From an uncultured Gallionellaceae bacterium (GTDB taxonomy: Bacteria > Pseudomonadota > Gammaproteobacteria > Burkholderiales > Gallionellaceae), in assembly GCA_903847155.1 (NCBI GenBank), contig CAINCU010000043.1, forward strand, positions 1-64,000: 64,000 bases of DNA, in the 5' to 3' direction. Both the position numbers and the translations under genes were made by a program. Shown here piece by piece: positions 47,635 to 56,262 of this stretch (its first letter is position 1; every line of letters starts with the position of its first letter). A model generated the notes under the pieces. That model was not told where the DNA came from. It saw nothing but the letters and a program-made list of their open reading frames with translations, and made no database searches.

Positions 47635-50523
47635 GTGCCTGTAATCTGGAACATTCCGCTGGTTCTGCTGTCTGTGTTTATTGCCATCCTTGGCTCATTC
47701 ACTGCGCTGACGCATGCCCGGCGCATGCGCGAAAATAATGGATATACCGCGACTTTATGGATGGTGGCGGGCGGCGGCACCTTGGGCGTGGCGATCTGGG
47801 CCATGCATTTTGTGGGTATGCTGGCGTTTCATTTGCCTGTCCCTATTGGTTACGATCCGGCGCTGACCATACTTTCGCTGGTGCCTGCGGTCATTGCAGC
47901 CATGCTGGGTTTCCAGGTATTGCACGATCCGCATATCAGTTTGCGCCGCATTCTGTTCAGCGGAATGCTGATGGGCATCGGCATCAGCAGCATGCACTAT
48001 ATCGGCATGGCTGCGCTCAAGATGTATCCCGATATCAGTTACGACCCTGTGTATTTTGTATTATCGGTTGTGATTGCTATCGTGGCATCGTGGTGCTCGC
48101 TGCTCATCATGTGGCGGGAAGGTTGGATCAAACTGGAAGTATTGACGCGTTCAATATTTGGTGCAGTGGTGATGGGTCTGGCTATCTCTGCCATGCACTA
48201 TACCGCCATGTTGGGATTGCAGATTCCGGTAAACGCCATCTGTCAGGCTGGTATCTTGCGCATCGAGCCAAACCTGATGGCGATCATGCTGACCATGACA
48301 GCATTGATGTTGTTCGGTGGTGGACTGCTGGCCAGTCTGTTCGATCAACGCATGGCGCGCAAGAACGCGCGCGAGTTGGCGCAGCTTGAGCGCTTGCACC
48401 ATGCGCTGTTGGAGCGAACCGAGCAGGAGTCGGCAGAGATGATCGCGGTGCTGCACGAAAGCGAGGATAAGCTGCGCATGACGTTGCAGAATGCGCCGGA
48501 TGCAGTGTTCATTACCGAACAGGATGGACGTATCGTCTATGTAAACGACAACGTGCTGACGCTTCTAGGCTATTCTTGCGACGAACTGTACGCCATGACA
48601 GTGTTAGATCTTGTTCCGGAAGATTATCGCGCAGCTTATGCAGAGAACCTCAGACAAATCGTATCCACCCGGGCACGCCATGTGTTTGAGATACGTCTGC
48701 TGACAAAAGCTGGTATCAAAATCCCGATGGAGTTGAATGCCGTGCTGTTGCCGAACGGTCGTGTGTATGGCTCGTGCCGCGACATCAGTGAGCGCAAAGC
48801 GGCGCGGAAGGCATTGAAAGACTCGCAGGAAAATCTACAACGCATGATGGATTCGATTTTCGAGGGCATGTATGGCGTGGATACCCATGGCAACTGCAAC
48901 TTCGTCAACGCGGCCTTCCTGCGCATACTGGGGTTCGAACATCAGGATGAGATACTGGGCAAACACATCCACACGCTGATCCATCATTCGCAAGCCGATG
49001 GCAGTCCGTATCCGGCGGATAAGTGCATTATGTATCAGGCATTCAAGTACAACCAGTCGGCGCATGCCGACCACGAGGTGTTCTGGCGCAAGGACGGTGT
49101 CGCCGTTCCGGTTGAATACTGGTCGTACCCTATCGCCAAGGACGGGAAAGCGATCGGTGCGGTGGCGACTTTTCTGGACATCACCGAGCGCAAGGAAAAA
49201 GAACAGCATATTCACCAACTGGCGTTCTATGATGTGCTCACCCAACTGCCTAATCGCCGTCTATTGCTGGAGCGGGCGCTGTATGCACAGACAGTCAGCA
49301 TCAGGAGCGGCCAATACTGCGCCTTGATGTTGCTTGATCTGGATAATTTTAAAAAGCTGAATGATTCCAGAGGGCACGATATCGGCGATCAGTTGCTGCG
49401 GGAGGTTGCCAAGCGTTTGCAGCTTGCAATGCGCGAGGGAGATACGGTGGCGCGGCTAGGCGGCGACGAGTTTGTAGTGGTGCTCGAAGGGTTGAGCGGT
49501 TTGGAACAGGAAGCGGCGACTCATGCAGAGATGGTGGCGGAAAAAATCCGCAGCGCATTAAGCGAAGGCTACCTCTTGAATGGCCATCCGCATCAAAGCT
49601 CGCCCAGCATCGGCGTGGTGCTGTTTCGCGGACACGCGGAAAGCACCGACACCTTGCTTAAGTATGCCGACATCGCGATGTACCAGGCGAAACAGGCCGG
49701 ACGCAATACCATTCGTTTCTACGATCCGGCGATGCAGGCAGCTATCAATGCGCGCATCGAACTTGAAACGGAACTTGAAGATGCGCTGCGATTGCAGCAG
49801 TTGTGTCTGTATTACCAGATACAGGTAGATGCGCAGGGTCGCCCCTTGGGAGCCGAAGTGCTGATGCGCTGGATGCACCCGCAACGCGGCCTGGTGTCGC
49901 CTGCGCAGTTTATCCCGCTGGCGGAAGAATCGGGACTAATCGTGCCGATGGGGTTGTGGGCACTGCGCACTGCTTGTTTGCAACTCAAGGCATGGCAGCA
50001 CAATGAGTTGACCAACACGCTGACACTGGCAGTCAACGTCAGCGCCAGACAATTTCGCAAGGCGGATTTCGTCGAGCAGGTGCGTAAGGTGGTGTTGGAA
50101 ACTAAAATCCGTGCATCGCAACTTAAACTGGAGCTCACGGAAAGCATCGTGCTGGAAAACGTCGAAGACACCATCGTCAAGATGCTCGAACTTAAACAGT
50201 TGGGCATCAGTTTTTCCATGGATGATTTCGGCACCGGTTACTCCTCATTGCAATACCTGAAGCGCCTGCCGCTCGACCAGATCAAGATCGACCGGAGTTT
50301 TGTGCGCGATATCGCTACCGATACCAACGATGCCGCGATTGTGCATACCATCATTGCCATGACCAAAGCACTCGGACTGAAAGTCATTGCCGAAGGGGTG
50401 GAGACGAAAGAACAGCAGGAATTTCTCTTTCTGCGCGGATGCCATTCGTATCAAGGGTTTCTGTTCGGCAAGCCGTTGCCACTGGAGCAATTCGAATTGA
50501 GCTTGAGCAAACAGAATAATTAA
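47635..50523 (+). CDS. MHYT-PAS-PAS-GGDEF-EAL c-di-GMP signalling protein
   Basis: A 962-residue inner-membrane protein. The MHYT sensor (about 1-230) shows three repeats WAMHFVGM, SMHYIGM and AMHYTAM, proposed to bind copper or diatomic gases. Two PAS domains follow (about 275-385 and 395-515), then GGDEF (VARLGGDEFVVVLEG) and EAL (about 710-955) with the motif EVLMRW in place of EALLRW and the catalytic segments ELTESIVLEN, MDDFGTGYSSL and AEGVET. Both synthesis and breakdown of c-di-GMP appear possible. The start is GTG 47635. It is divergent from acnA. Confidence 0.92.
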   Translation: MPVIWNIPLVLLSVFIAILGSFTALTHARRMRENNGYTATLWMVAGGGTLGVAIWAMHFVGMLAFHLPVPIGYDPALTILSLVPAVIAAMLGFQVLHDPHISLRRILFSGMLMGIGISSMHYIGMAALKMYPDISYDPVYFVLSVVIAIVASWCSLLIMWREGWIKLEVLTRSIFGAVVMGLAISAMHYTAMLGLQIPVNAICQAGILRIEPNLMAIMLTMTALMLFGGGLLASLFDQRMARKNARELAQLERLHHALLERTEQESAEMIAVLHESEDKLRMTLQNAPDAVFITEQDGRIVYVNDNVLTLLGYSCDELYAMTVLDLVPEDYRAAYAENLRQIVSTRARHVFEIRLLTKAGIKIPMELNAVLLPNGRVYGSCRDISERKAARKALKDSQENLQRMMDSIFEGMYGVDTHGNCNFVNAAFLRILGFEHQDEILGKHIHTLIHHSQADGSPYPADKCIMYQAFKYNQSAHADHEVFWRKDGVAVPVEYWSYPIAKDGKAIGAVATFLDITERKEKEQHIHQLAFYDVLTQLPNRRLLLERALYAQTVSIRSGQYCALMLLDLDNFKKLNDSRGHDIGDQLLREVAKRLQLAMREGDTVARLGGDEFVVVLEGLSGLEQEAATHAEMVAEKIRSALSEGYLLNGHPHQSSPSIGVVLFRGHAESTDTLLKYADIAMYQAKQAGRNTIRFYDPAMQAAINARIELETELEDALRLQQLCLYYQIQVDAQGRPLGAEVLMRWMHPQRGLVSPAQFIPLAEESGLIVPMGLWALRTACLQLKAWQHNELTNTLTLAVNVSARQFRKADFVEQVRKVVLETKIRASQLKLELTESIVLENVEDTIVKMLELKQLGISFSMDDFGTGYSSLQYLKRLPLDQIKIDRSFVRDIATDTNDAAIVHTIIAMTKALGLKVIAEGVETKEQQEFLFLRGCHSYQGFLFGKPLPLEQFELSLSKQNN

Positions 50524-50748
50524 TTTGCCCTGCCTCCTTAAGCCTGCCTTAAGCAATTGAAATTATATTCTGGCCAGTATCTGCACCGTCGTTGACGCAG
50601 CGCTCGGGAACTTATTTGCGCTTGACCTCTCCTACGCCGGGTGCGATTTTTCTGTGTCTATTTGCGCTCGGGAAAATCGCCGCAGGTCAACTTTGATATT
50701 CAACATACTGAGATACAATCGCGCCCGTTTAAAATCCGGACGAACAAA

Positions 50749-51345
50749 ATGGATGAAAAAATAGAGCAGGTAAAGGTTTGGGATTGGCCGCTCAGGCTGT
50801 TCCATTGGTCATTGGTGTTGAGCTTTGCCTTGGCTTATCTGTTGGCTGAAGTGCATATCATCGACGTACATGTGCTGGTCGGCTACCTGCTAATCGCGTT
50901 ATTGTTGTTTCGGCTGGTTTGGGGTTTTACAGGCAATCAATATGCGCGCTTCAAGTCGTTCATTTTTTCGCGGAAAGAGACACTGACTTATGTGAAAGCC
51001 ATGCGTTGCGGCCATCCCGCGCATTATTACGGACACAACCCGGCAGGCGCGCTGATGGTGTTTGGCATGCTGGCTGTACTGGCTGCGATTTTTGTTTCCG
51101 GTCTGTTGATTCTGTCGGCGATCAATTATGAAGGTCCGTTATTGTTCCTTGCCAATCGAATGAGCGATGAGACCAGCTATTTTTTCCGTCACGCGCACAA
51201 CTTTTTTGTGGATGTCGCCTTGCTGCTGATTCCGCTGCATCTGTTGGGTGTGCTCTCGGGCAGCCTGCAACACAAGGAAAATCTGGTCAGGGCGATGGTG
51301 AACGGCATGAAAAAAATAGTATCGCCGAATTCAAAGCAACAATAA
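50749..51345 (+). CDS. Cytochrome b561-type membrane protein
   Basis: A 198-residue four-helix cytochrome b (VWDWPLRLFHWSLVLSFALAYLLAEV; VHVLVGYLLIALLLFRLVWGFTG; HNPAGALMVFGMLAVLAAIFVSGLL; FFRHAHNFFVDVALLLIPLHLLGV). Paired histidines in the helices bind haem. The start MDEKIEQVKVWDW at 50749 is chosen; the longer frame is unlikely. Next to genes for SHP and diheme cytochrome c, it probably links the quinone pool to them. Confidence 0.92.
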   Translation: MDEKIEQVKVWDWPLRLFHWSLVLSFALAYLLAEVHIIDVHVLVGYLLIALLLFRLVWGFTGNQYARFKSFIFSRKETLTYVKAMRCGHPAHYYGHNPAGALMVFGMLAVLAAIFVSGLLILSAINYEGPLLFLANRMSDETSYFFRHAHNFFVDVALLLIPLHLLGVLSGSLQHKENLVRAMVNGMKKIVSPNSKQQ

Positions 51346-51376
51346 TTAGCAATCGACCGTCAATATGGAGGAGTCA

Positions 51377-52003
51377 ATGCAAGGGAGTCACAGAACAATA
51401 ATATTATCCGTCAGCCTGCTCATGCTGACGTGGGCAGTGGTCGGACAAGCGCAGGAAACCGCGCTCGATCTGTCGCTGCCCTCGCAAGCTTATGTGCGCA
51501 ATGCGGGCAAGTTTATGCTGGCCGCCAACGAGTCCGAAGTGCTGGTGAAGAAACAGAACGCGCCGGCTTCGATGACCACGCCACAGCCGGAGTATGAACC
51601 GCCGCTTTGGAGCGGCAGAAAAACGCACATGTATCTCGGATTGGCCACCCTCGCTGCCGCAGGTTTGACCGCGATGGCTGCGCCGGACAGTTGTGAACAT
51701 AACTGCCCGAGTCCTGCACCAGCGCGTGAGACCAATGGCCTCCACGCCAAGCTGGCCAAGACTACCATTGCCCTGGCGGCAGCAACGATTGCCACCGGAC
51801 TGATCGTGCACTGGAAGGATTTCTATCTGGAAGACGGCATCGCCGATCCCGATAATTTGCACGTACTGCTGGCGGTATCGGGTGCCGCGCTCATGGCCTA
51901 TGCAGTCAACAAATCGATGCACTCGACTACGCCTGTCAGCCATGCGGGTATCGCCGAATTGGGTGCGGCCAGCATGCTGGTTGCAGTCAAGTTAACCTGG
52001 TAA
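51377..52003 (+). CDS. Membrane protein of the cytochrome cluster
   Basis: A 208-residue protein with a signal peptide (MQGSHRTIILSVSLLMLTWAVVGQAQ) and three later hydrophobic segments (MYLGLATLAAAGLTAMA; TTIALAAATIATGLIV; LHVLLAVSGAALMAYAV). No haem motif is present; histidines near membrane edges could be ligands. GGAGGAG precedes the ATG at 51377. Lies between cytochrome b561 and SHP, so it probably belongs to the same electron-transfer module. Not a recognised named family. Confidence 0.75.
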   Translation: MQGSHRTIILSVSLLMLTWAVVGQAQETALDLSLPSQAYVRNAGKFMLAANESEVLVKKQNAPASMTTPQPEYEPPLWSGRKTHMYLGLATLAAAGLTAMAAPDSCEHNCPSPAPARETNGLHAKLAKTTIALAAATIATGLIVHWKDFYLEDGIADPDNLHVLLAVSGAALMAYAVNKSMHSTTPVSHAGIAELGAASMLVAVKLTW

Positions 52004-52031
52004 TTGATTTTACAAACTCAAGGAAAATTTC

Positions 52032-52418
52032 ATGAATAAAATAATCGCATTGTTTATTGCCGTTGGTGTATTGGCTTCTGCGGCGGCTTTGGCTTCACCT
52101 GCAAGCGACGCGTTGTTGGCGCAATATAAATCCGAGGGCGCTACAAAATTTACAGTCGAGAAGGGCAAGCAGGACTGGACCAAAGAAGACAACGGCGAGT
52201 CTTGCAGTTCCTGCCACGGTCCGGACTTGACCAAGGCCGGGCAACACAACAAGACACACAAAGTCATCGAGCCGATGTCGCCGCGCGTAAATCCGCAGCG
52301 TTTTACCGACGCAAAGAAAGTTGAAAAATGGTTCAAGCGTAATTGCCATGACGTGCGTGGCCGTGAATGCACCGCGCAAGAGAAGGGCGATATATTGACC
52401 TTCCTGCTGGCTCAGTAA
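52032..52418 (+). CDS. SHP-type cytochrome c (DUF1924)
   Basis: A 128-residue periplasmic monohaem cytochrome with signal peptide (MNKIIALFIAVGVLASAAALA) and haem motif CSSCH. The pattern ...MSPRVNPQRFTDAKKVEKWFKRNCHDVRGRECTAQEKGDILTFLL matches the sphaeroides haem protein family, in which an Asn ligand can be displaced by oxygen or NO. It is followed by a diheme cytochrome, its known redox partner. Confidence 0.92.
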   Translation: MNKIIALFIAVGVLASAAALASPASDALLAQYKSEGATKFTVEKGKQDWTKEDNGESCSSCHGPDLTKAGQHNKTHKVIEPMSPRVNPQRFTDAKKVEKWFKRNCHDVRGRECTAQEKGDILTFLLAQ

Positions 52419-52433
52419 ACCGGGAGACACAAG

Positions 52434-52994
52434 ATGCGATTCAAAACGAAAGCCGCGCTACTGTTGGCGAGTTTGTGGTTGCTGAGCGGTACGGTATGGG
52501 CGGAGGAGAATCTTCTCGAAGCGATACTGACCCCGTTGCGCCAGAAAGAAGTGCATCCGGTAGATAACGCGCAGTACAAGGAAGAATGCGGTTCCTGCCA
52601 TTTCGCTTACCCGCCGGGATTGTTGCCCGGCAAGTCATGGGAAAAGCTGCTGAACGACCAGGCCTTGTCCGACCATTTCGGCGAGAACGCGCAACTCGAC
52701 AAGGATGTGCTGGCAAACATCCATGATTACGCGATGGCGAATGCGGCCGACAAATCGTATTACAAACGCGCGCGCAAAATTGCTCTGGCTACCGAAGGCG
52801 TTGAAGCACCGCTACGCATCACCGAAGTGCGCTACATCAAACGCAAGCATCATGAGATTCCCGACAAGATGATCAAGGGCAACAAGGATGTGAAGTCGCT
52901 GAGCTATTGCGATGCCTGCCACACACAGGCGAACAAGGGCGTGTTCGACGCTGACACCGTGCGCATTCCCAATTTCCCTGATTGGGATGATTGA
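52434..52994 (+). CDS. Diheme cytochrome c (DHC)
   Basis: A 186-residue periplasmic protein with signal peptide (ending TVWA), first haem motif CGSCH and second CDACH, and KRKHHEIPDKMIKGNKDVKSLSYCDACHTQANKG. Belongs to the DHC family that reduces SHP. Sixteen bases after the SHP gene; an intrinsic terminator follows. Confidence 0.93.
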   Translation: MRFKTKAALLLASLWLLSGTVWAEENLLEAILTPLRQKEVHPVDNAQYKEECGSCHFAYPPGLLPGKSWEKLLNDQALSDHFGENAQLDKDVLANIHDYAMANAADKSYYKRARKIALATEGVEAPLRITEVRYIKRKHHEIPDKMIKGNKDVKSLSYCDACHTQANKGVFDADTVRIPNFPDWDD

Positions 52995-53019
52995 ACCATC
53001 GCGTTAAATAAGCGCACTC

Positions 53020-53046
53020 AAGGGCAGCTCAGGCTGCCCTTTCTAT
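53020..53046 (+). terminator. Terminator after the cytochrome operon
   Basis: AGGGCAGC-TCAG-GCTGCCCT followed by TTCTATT. Confidence 0.85.
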
Positions 53047-53190
53047 TGGCACCACCGCAGGTGCATGCAAGCCTTGGAAATTATGGTCTTTCGCGGCATG
53101 GACAGTTATAGTGCGCGGGCGTTTTCCGAAAGGTGGCGCTGCACCGGTCAAGTCATCGCCGGTTTTCCTGAATGAAGCCAAGGGGGAATT

Positions 53191-54180
53191 ATGCAAATGC
53201 AGCAACAGCAAGAGCACGCTTTTGAATTCACCGGCAACGGCTGGGAATACTTCAAGATATGGATCGTCAATCTGTTGCTGAGCATCCTCACGCTGGGCAT
53301 TTACAGCGCGTGGGCGAAGGTGCGCCGCCTGCAATATTTTTACCGCAACACGCGCTTGGCGGATGCGAGTTTCGATTATCACGGCACGCCGAAAGCGATT
53401 CTCAAAGGCCGCATCATCGCCTTCATCATGCTGACGGTATATTCCGTGACGATACGCGTGAATCCATTGCTGGGCATCACGATCGCGCTTATGATCGCAG
53501 TGGTGATGCCGTGGCTGATCGTGCGCTCGCTGCGTTTCAAACTCTACAACAGCAGCTATCGCGGACTGCGCTTTGCGTTTGCCGGAAGCGATGCCGCTGC
53601 CTACACCGTGTTCCTGCTATTCCCCATTCTTTCTGTGGTGACCTTGTATCTATTGATGCCGTTCACCCACCAACGCATCAAGCAATATCAGCATTGCAAC
53701 AGCCAGTTCGGCGATACCTTTTTCAACTTCGATGCTCCGGTGAAAAGTTTCTACGGAATTTATTTGAAAGTGCTGGGCATGTTTGTCGGGCTGGCTATTC
53801 TGGCGGGAATATTTTCTGTCGCCGGTTTGCCTTTCATGTTGATTCTGTTGCCAGTTGTTTTCTTGTTCATCATGGCCTACATGGCGGTGAGCCTGCCCAA
53901 TCTGATCTGGAATGCAACCACGCTGGGCGAACATACCATCCATAGCAACTTGAAAGTGCGTCCGTATCTGTGGATAGGTTTCACCAACCTGCTGGGTATC
54001 GTGTTTACTCTCGGCTTATTCATTCCTTTCGCCACGGTGCGCATGCTGCGCTACAAGCTGGAAAACATGAGCCTGACTGCGATGGGCGATCTGGGTAAAT
54101 TCGTGGCTGGACAAGCGCAGGCGACCAGCGCTGTGGGCGAAGAAACCGCCGAGATGTTTGACGTGGATATTTCGCTCTAA
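53191..54180 (+). CDS. YjgN-family (DUF898) membrane protein
   Basis: A 329-residue inner-membrane protein with about six or seven helices. Repeated family signatures: FEFTGNGWEYFKIWIVNLLLSILTLGIYSAWAKVRRLQYFYRNT and VRPYLWIGFTNLLGIVFTLGLFIPFATVRMLRYKLE. Function of the family is unknown. The M48 protease gene begins one base after its stop; this pair is seen in other proteobacteria (from memory), suggesting joint work in membrane quality control. Confidence 0.88.
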   Translation: MQMQQQQEHAFEFTGNGWEYFKIWIVNLLLSILTLGIYSAWAKVRRLQYFYRNTRLADASFDYHGTPKAILKGRIIAFIMLTVYSVTIRVNPLLGITIALMIAVVMPWLIVRSLRFKLYNSSYRGLRFAFAGSDAAAYTVFLLFPILSVVTLYLLMPFTHQRIKQYQHCNSQFGDTFFNFDAPVKSFYGIYLKVLGMFVGLAILAGIFSVAGLPFMLILLPVVFLFIMAYMAVSLPNLIWNATTLGEHTIHSNLKVRPYLWIGFTNLLGIVFTLGLFIPFATVRMLRYKLENMSLTAMGDLGKFVAGQAQATSAVGEETAEMFDVDISL

Positions 54181-54181
54181 C

Positions 54182-55225
54182 GTGGTAAGCGCGCGTTACT
54201 TCGACGGCAAAACTGCCGCCGCCCAAGCGGTGAGCTTGTCATTGGATGCGCAGGACATCGTGCTGCGCAGTGCTGATTTCGAACTGCGCTGGCCGCTGCA
54301 ACAAGTGAACATCTCGGAACGACTGGGTAACACGCCGCGCCTGCTGAATTATGCGGGCGGCGGGCATTGTGAAGTCACCGATCACGCCGCGCTGGATGCC
54401 ATGCTGGCGCAACTCGGCACGCGGCGTTCATGGCTGGATGGCATGCAGCATAGTCTGGCTTGGGCGCTGTTAGCGGCAGGCTTGTTTGTGTTGGCGTTGC
54501 TCGCCGCCTATCGCTACCTGTTGCCTTGGGGCGCGGAGGTGATCGCCATGCGCCTGCCAGAAAGTGTGCTGCAAAAGATGGGCAGTTCCACGCTGGAGAC
54601 GCTGGATAAATTCGTGCTGCAACCGAGCAAATTGGATATGGCACGCCAGCAACAAATCAGTGCTGAATTCGCCAGACTCAACGCACCATCCGCTGCGCAG
54701 TTGCACTACCACATCGTGTTCCGCAGTTCGCCGGACATCGGGGCGAACGCTTTCGCCTTGCCTGATGGCAACATCGTATTGCTGGATGAGCTGGTCGGCT
54801 TGACCAAGGACGATAACGAGATCATCGCCGTACTGGCGCACGAGCGCGGTCACGTTGAACGTCGCCATGCCATGCGCATGGTGTTGCAAAGCTCGGTAGT
54901 TGGCTTGGTGCTGGCTTGGTACGTGGGCGATGTGAGTTCATTGCTGGCCTCCGCTCCGGCGATCATCATGCAGGCCAAGTATTCGCGCGACATGGAAAGC
55001 GAAGCGGATGACTATGCCGGGCAGACCTTGAAACTCAACGCGCTGTCGCCGTGTCTGCTGGCGAGCATACTGGACAAGCTGGAAGCCGCGCAGCTTGCCA
55101 AAGCAGCCGAAAAAGAACATACGGCTAGTGCCGGAAAAACACATGAGGTGATGGATTACCTGTCCAGCCATCCGGCCACCAGGGAACGCGAACAGTTGTT
55201 GTGTCCCTCAAAATCGCCGCAGTAA
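54182..55225 (+). CDS. M48-family membrane metalloprotease
   Basis: A 347-residue zinc protease. After an N-terminal beta-rich domain and one membrane helix (about 100-125), the catalytic HEXXH reads AHERGHVERRHAM, and ESEADDYA holds the third zinc ligand. The start GTG at 54182 directly follows the upstream stop; an ATG 24 bp earlier overlaps that gene. Similar to HtpX/BepA-like enzymes but not equal to either. Confidence 0.88.
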   Translation: MVSARYFDGKTAAAQAVSLSLDAQDIVLRSADFELRWPLQQVNISERLGNTPRLLNYAGGGHCEVTDHAALDAMLAQLGTRRSWLDGMQHSLAWALLAAGLFVLALLAAYRYLLPWGAEVIAMRLPESVLQKMGSSTLETLDKFVLQPSKLDMARQQQISAEFARLNAPSAAQLHYHIVFRSSPDIGANAFALPDGNIVLLDELVGLTKDDNEIIAVLAHERGHVERRHAMRMVLQSSVVGLVLAWYVGDVSSLLASAPAIIMQAKYSRDMESEADDYAGQTLKLNALSPCLLASILDKLEAAQLAKAAEKEHTASAGKTHEVMDYLSSHPATREREQLLCPSKSPQ

Positions 55226-55250
55226 TGTTGCGGTGCTATCATTAGACCTT

Positions 55251-56129
55251 ATGAATAATTCAACCGATACCCTGCGTCGTTTCCTGTTCGAATATGCGCC
55301 GATACGTGGCGAAGTCGTGCGCCTCGATAGCGTCTGGCAATCCGTGATCGAACGCCATGACTATCCGCCTGTGCTGCAAAAATTGATGGGCGAACTATGC
55401 GCCGCTGCCGTGCTGCTGGCGGCGACGCTCAAGCTGAAAGGCTCCATGGTGTTGCAGATACACGGCAAGGGCGCGGTGAAACTGCTGGTGGTGGAATGCT
55501 CCGGCGATCTGGAACTGCGCGCCACCGCGAAATGGGAAGGCGACTTGACGCAGGGCACGCTGCAAGAGCTGGTCGGCGACGGACGCTTCGTCATCACCCT
55601 CGATCCCAAAGACGGTAACCAGGCTTATCAAGGCATCGTCGCGCTGGAAGGCGACAGCATCGCCGAGATTTTGCAGAATTACATGACACGCTCAGAGCAA
55701 CTGGAAACACGCTTGTGGCTGGCGGCGGATGGTAAACATGCGGCCGGCATGTTGCTGCAAAAACTGCCCGAACAGCACGAGCCAGATGCCGATGCCTGGG
55801 ATCGCGCGGTGCAGATCGCCGATACGCTCAAACCCGAAGAACTGCTGAACTTGCCCTCTGCCGAGTTAGTGCATCTGCTGTATCACGAAGAAGATATCCG
55901 CCTGTTCGACGCGCAAGCCGTCGTGTTCCGTTGCACCTGCTCACGCGACAACGTGGCGCGCATGTTGCACATGCTGGGACGCGAAGAAGTCGATGCCATC
56001 CTCGCCGAGCGCGGCGATGTCGAAGTGTATTGCGAATTCTGCAACCAGCGTTACGTGTTTGACAGCATCGATGCCGATGCGGTGTTCATCGACATCATGG
56101 CCGTGGCGGCGAATTGGACATTGCATTAG
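55251..56129 (+). CDS. hslO: Redox-regulated chaperone Hsp33
   Basis: A 292-residue cytosolic holdase activated by oxidation. The C-terminal zinc switch has CTC (FRCTCSRDNVARML) and CEFC (VYCEFCNQRYVF). The start MNNSTDTLRRFLFE at 55251 is chosen over an upstream frame. It ensures protein folding under oxidative stress. Confidence 0.95.
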   Translation: MNNSTDTLRRFLFEYAPIRGEVVRLDSVWQSVIERHDYPPVLQKLMGELCAAAVLLAATLKLKGSMVLQIHGKGAVKLLVVECSGDLELRATAKWEGDLTQGTLQELVGDGRFVITLDPKDGNQAYQGIVALEGDSIAEILQNYMTRSEQLETRLWLAADGKHAAGMLLQKLPEQHEPDADAWDRAVQIADTLKPEELLNLPSAELVHLLYHEEDIRLFDAQAVVFRCTCSRDNVARMLHMLGREEVDAILAERGDVEVYCEFCNQRYVFDSIDADAVFIDIMAVAANWTLH

Positions 56130-56216
56130 GCATTGCAGTTGACGCAGCACTGGTTTTGATAGATCAACTCAGTCGCAAGGCAGTAAATACGCCAATCTCC
56201 AGTATTAGCATAGTGT

Positions 56217-56243
56217 AAATCACCTATTGAAGGTCATCTTCAC
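56217..56243 (+). repeat. Dispersed repeat, copy 4
   Basis: AATCACCTATTGAAGGTCAT followed by CTTCACG; the part CCTATTGA-GGTCATCTTCACG matches the copy at 31660-31681 with one difference. Confidence 0.6.
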
Positions 56244-56262
56244 GAGGTGGTGTTTCCAAAAT

